A stretch of 64,000 bases of DNA from Moesziomyces globuligerus. Taxonomy: Eukaryota > Basidiomycota > Ustilaginomycetes > Ustilaginales > Ustilaginaceae. Below are positions 58,157-64,000 of the stretch, piece by piece. Made by a program: the position numbers and the translations under genes. Position 1 is the first letter of the stretch, and each line of letters starts with the position of its first letter. Under the pieces are notes generated by a model. That model was not told where the DNA came from, did not search any database, and was given only the letters and a program-made list of their open reading frames with translations. The stretch is from the NCBI GenBank assembly GCA_030849465.1, contig JARVLF010000009.1, positions 124,001 through 188,000 of the forward strand. Direction: 5' to 3'.

Positions 58157-60325
58157 ATGCCACGTCCACGCTCGCCGCGCGCCGGCTCGGACGGCAGCGA
58201 CGAGGAGCGCGTCGCCACCTCCTACCGCATCGAGCGCTTCGATGCCACGCCGAGCTCGACCGAGCTCATGGTCACCTCGCGCTCGAAGCGCAGCACTGCG
58301 GGTAACCGACTCGCTGCGCTGCTCGATCAGGAGCTCGACAAGGACGACGTCTTCGCCGAGGTCGAGAACGATGTCGACTTCCAGGCCGACGATCACGATG
58401 CCATCGACATTGTCGACAGCGACTTTGACCGCGATTCCGACGATGCGCCCGCGCACGACGACGATTCGGAAGGAGAACGTGAGCTCGAGGCGCAGGAGAA
58501 AGCCGACAAGCAGAAACGCCGTGCGACCGCTCGCGCAGTAGGCATCGTCAAACGCCCCCCACCGCCTGTGCGTGCTGCGCCTGCGGCAAAGAAGCGACGC
58601 ATCAGCTTCGCGCCCGACGAACCCGCCTCGCCCAGCACGGCCGCGGCGCAGGCGGCGGACCGCGCCGAGCAGGCGCGTAGCAGGCGCAGCTCGGCACGCG
58701 CGTCGACGGTGCAGAGCAAGCTGCAGGTCGAGTCGCGCCTCGAGGAGGCCACGCAGCGCAAGGCGGCCATGCCCGCCAGGACCGTGCAGAAGCGACGCGA
58801 AAGGATGACCCAGGACAGGCTCATCGCCGAGGCGCTCGAGGTCGAGGAGGAGAACCGCGAGAGTCTCCGGCGCTTCCTCGAGCAGGAGGAGGAGCGGCGC
58901 GCAAAGCAGCGCCAGCGAAAGGAGCGCATCACCGGCCCCTTTGTCAGGTGGGTCAGCGTAGGCCTCAAGACCAGAGTCGTCCGGGACATCACCTCGGACA
59001 CGGTCAAGCCCGAAGCACCCTCAGCAGGTGTAGCGCCATCGGACGGACAGCAGCAGAGGCCGAGTGCCACAGCACAGGCAGGTCCAGCCGACACAGCTGC
59101 GGCCGGCGTTTCGAACGACAAGCCCGCAGAGCCCTCTGGTGGTCAGGACCAAGCTGTGCAGACCCGCAGCCAGGAACAGGATACGGCGATGCAAGATGCA
59201 GCATCGTCCACGAACAAGGCCGAAGCCGCACGTCGGTCGGAGCGCACCACGGCCACACCGCCATTTGCGACTTCGACACTGCACGCAGCTGAAACGCATC
59301 CCGAGCCGGTCGCATCGAGTGCAGGACTCCCGCCCGGGACTTTGCTCTCAGCAGGCGCTCCTGACGAATCGCCTGCACGGACGGATCTCGAGGGATCTGG
59401 AAGGCTGGCTGGTACGGCGAGCTCTGCTGCTGTGGCTGGTGGATCTGGGGCGTCTGCAGTGGCTTCTGGGAGCGCACTGACGCTGGATCCGGTGTATGCT
59501 GCGCGGGCGCAAAGCGCTGCACAGCGAACGGGTGGATCTGTGCGACCTGCGTCTTCCGGGGAGGCTGAGGGGGTGTGGGAGCGGCAGGCACGGACGGTGT
59601 TGAGTGTGGAGCGGCAGCCCGAGGACTGGGAGTGGTTGGATGAATTCCAGGCGTTGTTGGGCGGGCATTGTGCGTGGGATGCGTATGCGTATGTGCCTCA
59701 TCGCAACCGACCGCTACGTCCGCGTCAGAGCATCTGCCCCATCACGGGTCTTCCGGCGATCTACAAGGACCCGAGAACCGGCATCGCCTATGCCAACAAA
59801 CTCGCCTACGCTACCATCACCAACCTCCTCCACAACCGCTACATCTGGACCTCCACCCCAAACCCCCCAAACCCCCCGATCCCCAGTCGAGATACCAGGG
59901 AGGGCAAGGATGCGAGGGGGAAGGGTGCGGGTGTGGTGCCTGTTTCGAGTGGGATTTATGTTGATCATGAGACGGAGGCCGGTCCAGGAGGGGTTTGGAA
60001 CAAAGCAAGAAGCAAGATGCCAAGGCCAAAATCCACACCTGCAAGCACGACGACAACACCAACCGCTTCAAGAACTACATCTGCAAAGAGGACAGGGGGA
60101 TCGGAGGCTGTAGAGCGAGAAACGTCAAACAACCACACCGAATCAGAGAGCCACAAGCAAAGCCACACCCAGACCCAACAGCCACGAGAGAAACGTACCA
60201 AACCCGGATTCGACCTCGTCCTCACAAACGCCCTCGCCCCAGGCGACGAAAAGGCCCTCCTCGCCCACGCCCTCTCCCTTCCCCCCGGCTCAACCCGCTC
60301 AGGTCGCCGCGTACACCGCCCCTAA
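58157..60325 (+). CDS. SWC2: SWC2/YL1 subunit of the SWR1 histone-exchange complex
   Basis: 722 residues, single exon. The N-terminus has RSKRSTAGNRLAALLDQELD followed by acidic patches (FAEVENDVDFQADDHDAIDI), the YL1 region that binds the H2A.Z-H2B dimer. A basic middle (VQKRRERMTQDRLIAEALEV) leads to a long disordered linker. The YL1 C-terminal domain lies at about 523-553, SICPITGLPAIYKDPRTGIA then YANKLAYATI. SWC2 guides exchange of H2A for H2A.Z at promoters. The linker between the two parts and the ~140-residue Thr/Ser/Lys-rich tail are longer than in yeast. The ATG chosen (58157) is the first in frame; eight upstream codons start only with TTG. It converges on the HEN1-like gene. Confidence 0.93.
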   Translation: MPRPRSPRAGSDGSDEERVATSYRIERFDATPSSTELMVTSRSKRSTAGNRLAALLDQELDKDDVFAEVENDVDFQADDHDAIDIVDSDFDRDSDDAPAHDDDSEGERELEAQEKADKQKRRATARAVGIVKRPPPPVRAAPAAKKRRISFAPDEPASPSTAAAQAADRAEQARSRRSSARASTVQSKLQVESRLEEATQRKAAMPARTVQKRRERMTQDRLIAEALEVEEENRESLRRFLEQEEERRAKQRQRKERITGPFVRWVSVGLKTRVVRDITSDTVKPEAPSAGVAPSDGQQQRPSATAQAGPADTAAAGVSNDKPAEPSGGQDQAVQTRSQEQDTAMQDAASSTNKAEAARRSERTTATPPFATSTLHAAETHPEPVASSAGLPPGTLLSAGAPDESPARTDLEGSGRLAGTASSAAVAGGSGASAVASGSALTLDPVYAARAQSAAQRTGGSVRPASSGEAEGVWERQARTVLSVERQPEDWEWLDEFQALLGGHCAWDAYAYVPHRNRPLRPRQSICPITGLPAIYKDPRTGIAYANKLAYATITNLLHNRYIWTSTPNPPNPPIPSRDTREGKDARGKGAGVVPVSSGIYVDHETEAGPGGVWNKARSKMPRPKSTPASTTTTPTASRTTSAKRTGGSEAVERETSNNHTESESHKQSHTQTQQPREKRTKPGFDLVLTNALAPGDEKALLAHALSLPPGSTRSGRRVHRP

Positions 60326-60417
60326 CACCCCTCCCACACGCACATCCCAGTTCATCACCACTCCACACTTTGACAAACTGGAGAAGTAATTTTTGTTCGT
60401 GGTTCGTGGCAATGCTC

Positions 60418-62511
60418 TTAGTCCCACGACGGGTTGAGGCTAGCCGCGTTGCGAAGCGGTTTCACCGCAGTCGTCTCGACATTGTGACCGTTATGACCGT
60501 TGTAGCCGTTGGACGAGGTGCGGCGGTGTGGATGACGGCGGAGGGGGAGGTCGAGAGGCACCCAGTGCGCAGCTTGGTCGATCGCCGCCTGCCAGCTCGC
60601 CACATCGGCGTGCGTGTAGACGAGGAAGAGATCCGCATCCACAAACGCCTGCGCAGACGTCGCAGTCGCATGGTGCACCGTCTCCACCCGCAGCTCCCAA
60701 CACCGTCCATCACTGCCCACCAACACACTCGCCTCTTCCCGTCCACCTCGTCCGCCTGCTTCGCCCGGTTCGCCGGATGAGCCGGGTGAGCCGGGTTCGC
60801 CTCCGGCGACTACACCGCTGACCGTCTGCTGGAGCGCGTGCTCGCGCGGGTCGGGGGCCACGAGACGAAGCGCATCCAGCAACACCCCCACACGGCCACC
60901 ACACGCGCCGCGCACACCGTCGTCCGCCCACACATCCCACAGCTTTGCCACCGCCTCGCGCCCCGAACCCGGCACTGCATCGCCGTGCCACGCAGCATGC
61001 ACGTACAGCTGACGCTGCTTCTCGACGATCGTCGAGACGATCGCGTCCGACGAGAGAGGCACCGCCGTTTGAAGCTTCGCCTTGCCCGCCTCGGCTACCT
61101 GGCCCGAGGGCAGCGAACACTCGTACCGCTGACTCCACACGAGCTCGTGGCCGCTGAACGGCGTCGATGGCGCGCACCCCTCCCCACCCACCGTCGGCTG
61201 CGTCAGCATCGGATCCGCAAGCACACCGAGCTGCGGCGTCTGCGGCGAAGGGACGCTGAGGAACGGCAGGTTCTCGGCACGGCGGCTGCGCGCGCGTCGT
61301 CCCGAGCGGCCGCGCTCCTCGCCCTCGTCGTTCTCGTCGCCATCGCGTCGGATGGCCTCGTCGAACATGTCGTGCAGCCGCGTCTCGACCGGCGGCTTGG
61401 GCGCCGAGCGCGACTGCAGGAAGCGGTCCGAGAATGGATGCGACGACAGCGCCGCTTCGTCGCGCCGCTCGGCGCGCGAGGCCGACGAGTGCCGCACGAA
61501 CAGCGCCGTCTGCGTGGCGAAGCGCAGCCGCTCATCGTCGTGCGCCGTGGTGCGTGGACGCGCCGCCTTCCAGATCTTGCCCCCCTGCTCGGGCGGCGGC
61601 GGAGGATCCATCTGGTCCTTGGGCACGCGGTAGATTCCAGCACCCAGCCCGCCGACGTGCACCTCGTAGCCAAAGTCGTCGGCGATCGTCTGCGCCCACC
61701 TCTGAAACTCGTCCGGGGTGAATTCGAACTTGTGGTCTTCGTGGCGGAAGACGCGGTCGGTGCGGCCGGTGGGATCGAGGAAGCCGGGGCGCGTGCTGAG
61801 GTCCTGGCCAAAGTTGTCGTTGAAGCAGTAGTTGGGCGTGGTGATGAGCACGAGCCGCGGTCGATACTTGCCAAAGATGGTGGGGGCGAATTGCTGCAGC
61901 GCAGGCTCGTCCAGATGCTCGATACTATGCGTGCAAGTCGACGGGGGAATGTGGAAGAAAGGAGTCAGCAGCTGCGCGAATGGCAAGACGATTCGAGCGG
62001 TGCGGCGAACTTACACTTCGGTGGCGACAAAGGCGTCGTAGTCGTCGAGCGTCTCATTTTCGGTCTGGACGGGTCCTTGGAAGAGGCGGACGTCGAGCGA
62101 CTTCCAGCGCGGGCCGTTTTTGTCGAGTGCGATGCCGTGGAGGGAGAGGCTGGACTTTGCGTTGTCGAGGACCTTGCGCTCGACGTCGATGCCGATGAGG
62201 CGGGAGAGGACGATGTCGTTGGGGCTGTAGATCCAGTGGCGGGAGGAGAGGAGGCCATCGTTTGCGGCATCGTCTGTGGCATTGCCTGCGGTGCGCTGTG
62301 AGCCGGAATCGGCGGGCAAGGCGAGGGCGGGGAAGCGATTGACGGGGAACTGGTCGAGCTGGAAGGCGGGCTGCATCAAGGCGGAGAGGAGGACGCCGTT
62401 GGAGCAGCCGACGTCGACGACCGAGTCGGAGCGTTCCTGCCTGAGCTTTGCTAGGACCCAGGACTGCCTCTGGAGCCAGAGAGGCGGGTCGAAGTAGATC
62501 TTGGCGACCAT
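60418..62511 (-). CDS. HEN1: HEN1-like small-RNA 2'-O-methyltransferase
   Basis: Two exons (62015-62511 and 60418-61924) give 667 residues. SAM binding is visible at VVDVGCSNGVLL (31-42). After the splice the active-site stretch reads VATEVIEHLDEPAL (E165, E168, H169), then TPNYCFN (195-201) and FRHEDHKFEFTPDEFQRWA (225-243). This supplies the Glu-x-x-Glu-His plus His set that binds the divalent metal over the 3'-terminal ribose in HEN1. Two short inserts occur before the E-x-x-E-H motif. The C-terminal ~360 residues are low complexity with a few hydrophobic strands and show no known RNA-binding domain. Family members methylate 3' ends of small RNAs; the fungal substrate is unclear. The 90-nt intron (donor GTAAGT, CTGAC branch, acceptor CATAG) splits the V codon of EVIEHL. 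Confidence 0.9.
61925..62014 (-). other. Intron in the HEN1-like gene
   Basis: A 90-nt intron with donor GTAAGT, CTGAC branch and CATAG acceptor. It lies inside the metal-binding E-x-x-E-H motif, so only the spliced form is catalytic. Confidence 0.9.
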
Positions 62512-64000
62512 GGTGGCGATTGAGTGGACGGAGGAGCGCTTGGTAGGGTGGCGTGCACCAACAGCGAGAGGTCAGAAGCCAACTGCTGCGTCGAACTGCT
62601 GCCCGTCGAATGCAGCAGTGTGAGCTATAGGCAGCCGGCTGAACGGCCGTGAATGCCAAAGTGCGGAAGGCGGCAGGGAGGAGGAGAGTTTGGAGCGAGC
62701 TAGAAGATTAGCTCTGAGAGGGAAACGAGGAGCAGCGCCTCTGGAATGCTAAAGTTGCGGCGACGGGCTGCGCTGTGCGCAGGTGCGAGCTTGGGTGAAG
62801 GAGAGTGATGTGGTGCGTGGGCGGCGTGGATGAGTCGCTTTTGGGGAAAGCGCAGTGGGGATGGAAGCGTTGTGGCGTGCGTGCGGGATGTGGTTAGGAG
62901 AGAAAGAGAGAAGAGGATAGGGAGGTAGGCGGCGTCGTGCGCCGTCTCTACCGATACGGTGTGAGCGCAAGGCGAGAAGAGGAACAGGAACGACAAAGGG
63001 GAGAGGTGGGTGGTTGGGGTAAGGAGGGAGGAGCGGAGGAGGAAGAAGAAGGTGGGAGCGCAATGGAAGAAATGGACTGCGGAGGCGCAGCAGGCAGGGG
63101 TTGCGCCCTCCCTTGTCACGGTCAGTTGACGCTTGCAGCCGCTAGCGTCTGTGGTCTAAGATCACGCGAATAAGCTCAAGCGCCGGTGTGACCGGTGCCT
63201 TGCACACATCATCTCACACCACGGCTGTCCCACCAAAGTCAACTCGGATGGGCGGGTGCGACCGAAAAAGAGAAGAAGGAGAGAGGGGCTCGAGTCGAAC
63301 GGCCATGGCGTCATGAGGCGCCTTTTGCCCGTGCGATGCCACAACAGCCCAGGGCTAGCAGCCGCAGCAGCAGCAGCCACAGCAGCACTACTTGGAGTGT
63401 GTGGGCTTTGCGCTTCGGAAGCGAAGCCGACTCTTGTCAGCCTGGGCGGTCGACTCGACGGTCGAAGGAGCCGACGATTGGCAGCAGCGGGCCGTGGTTC
63501 TGTAGTCAGCAGCCGCCCTTCGTTTCGCTCCGCTCCAAACGAAGCGGGGGATCCGAGGCGACCATGCTCCAAAAAAAATAAAAATTGAAAATGAAAATGA
63601 AAATGCGGGGTTGAGCTCGGGCGTGTCGGCTGCAGCGTCAGCCGGGCTGCGGCTGTCGTGCTCCTCTGCGCTGAGTTGGCACTCTTGCCACGCCCTGCAT
63701 CGGCAAGCACGTCGCGCTCTTGCTCCTCTCAGCTGCTTCTGCTGGCCCGACTCGCGGAAGAAAACCCGGAAGACGTGTCGGAAAATCTGGGGAAATTCGC
63801 GGCCATTCATTCTCCCACCTGTGATCGCCCCTCGACAAAAAGCGCTCTCGGAGGGAGGCCGAGAGGTGTGAGCTGCTGCGGCCCAAGCCAATTTGGCATC
63901 CCGCACTCGCATCGGAGATGGCCGACGCACGTCAGCGCACGTCGGCGCAGGGCAAAGCAGGGCAAAGCAGGGCAAAGCAGGGCAAAGCAGGGCAAAGCAG
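62512..64000. other. Right-edge intergenic region
   Basis: About 1.5 kb with no supported frame. It should start with the HEN1-like promoter. Visible structure: a purine-rich block at about 62880-63070 on the + strand (gagaaagagagaagagg), a run of CAG-like triplets at 63360-63390, an AT-rich patch with gaaaat repeats (63572-63605), and a 10-bp tandem repeat at the very end. Confidence 0.55.
63951..64000. repeat. 10-bp tandem repeat truncated by the window edge
   Basis: The unit gggcaaagca is repeated five times to the last base; the true length is unknown. Confidence 0.95.

Noticed and set aside
60838..62301. 487-codon frame on the + strand
   Set aside because: Antisense of the HEN1-like gene, Arg-rich shadow translation.
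1..64000. tRNA or rRNA genes, CRISPR arrays
   Set aside because: No cloverleaf-like segment with a proper T-loop and no rRNA-like or spaced direct-repeat array was recognised; a covariance-model search would be the decisive test for tRNAs.

Overview
This 64-kb window is nuclear DNA of a fungus, most probably a smut-type basidiomycete (Ustilaginomycotina). It is GC-rich. Genes are compact, on both strands, and mostly intronless or with one to three introns of 64-125 nt that have GTAAG-type donors and CTGAC/CTAAC/CTGAT branch points. Many proteins carry long Ser/Ala/Pro-rich disordered tails. The assignment comes from gene style and protein likeness; no species marker was checked. I recognise 27 protein genes and see no rRNA, tRNA, CRISPR array or intact transposon.

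Region 1 (0.9-13 kb): a RhoGEF with tandem ubiquitin-interacting motifs (-), a PAN1/intersectin-like endocytic scaffold whose last SH3 domain lies behind an intron (-), an NCE101-like small membrane protein (+), and a large RING-H2 E3 ligase candidate with a predicted myristoylated N-terminus (-). Region 2 (13-30 kb): a triple-repeat paladin-like phosphatase (+), HIS1 (-), a Zrg17-like zinc transporter with a His-rich tail (-), a CaMK-type kinase (-), a short-chain dehydrogenase split by one intron (-), a sphingoid-base kinase (-) and RIB7 (+).

Region 3 (30-37.2 kb) has no convincing gene. Its left part holds short tandem repeats. Its right part is pyrimidine-rich on the + strand and looks like the long transcribed leader and promoter of the HMG-box regulator at 37.2 kb.

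Region 4 (37-64 kb) is dense and alternates in strand: HMG regulator, RUB1/NEDD8 (four exons), HTS1 with mitochondrial and cytosolic starts, USE1-type SNARE, NTO1/BRPF chromatin reader, a mitochondrial trio (COA3, AIM25-like scramblase, MGR2), a macrodomain hydrolase, methionine aminopeptidase 2, ADE4, a CCDC12/Cwf18 splicing factor, SWC2/YL1 and a HEN1-like small-RNA methyltransferase. Convergent 3' ends are often only 80-170 bp apart. The last 1.5 kb has no gene and ends in a 10-bp tandem array cut by the window edge.

Most genes are housekeeping: histidine, purine and riboflavin synthesis, translation, trafficking, chromatin and mitochondrial assembly. I did not find a gene cluster that behaves as an obvious new system. 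The most unusual items are the UIM-RhoGEF, the myristoyl-RING protein, the HEN1 homologue, the paladin-like repeat enzyme and the large leader region of the HMG regulator.
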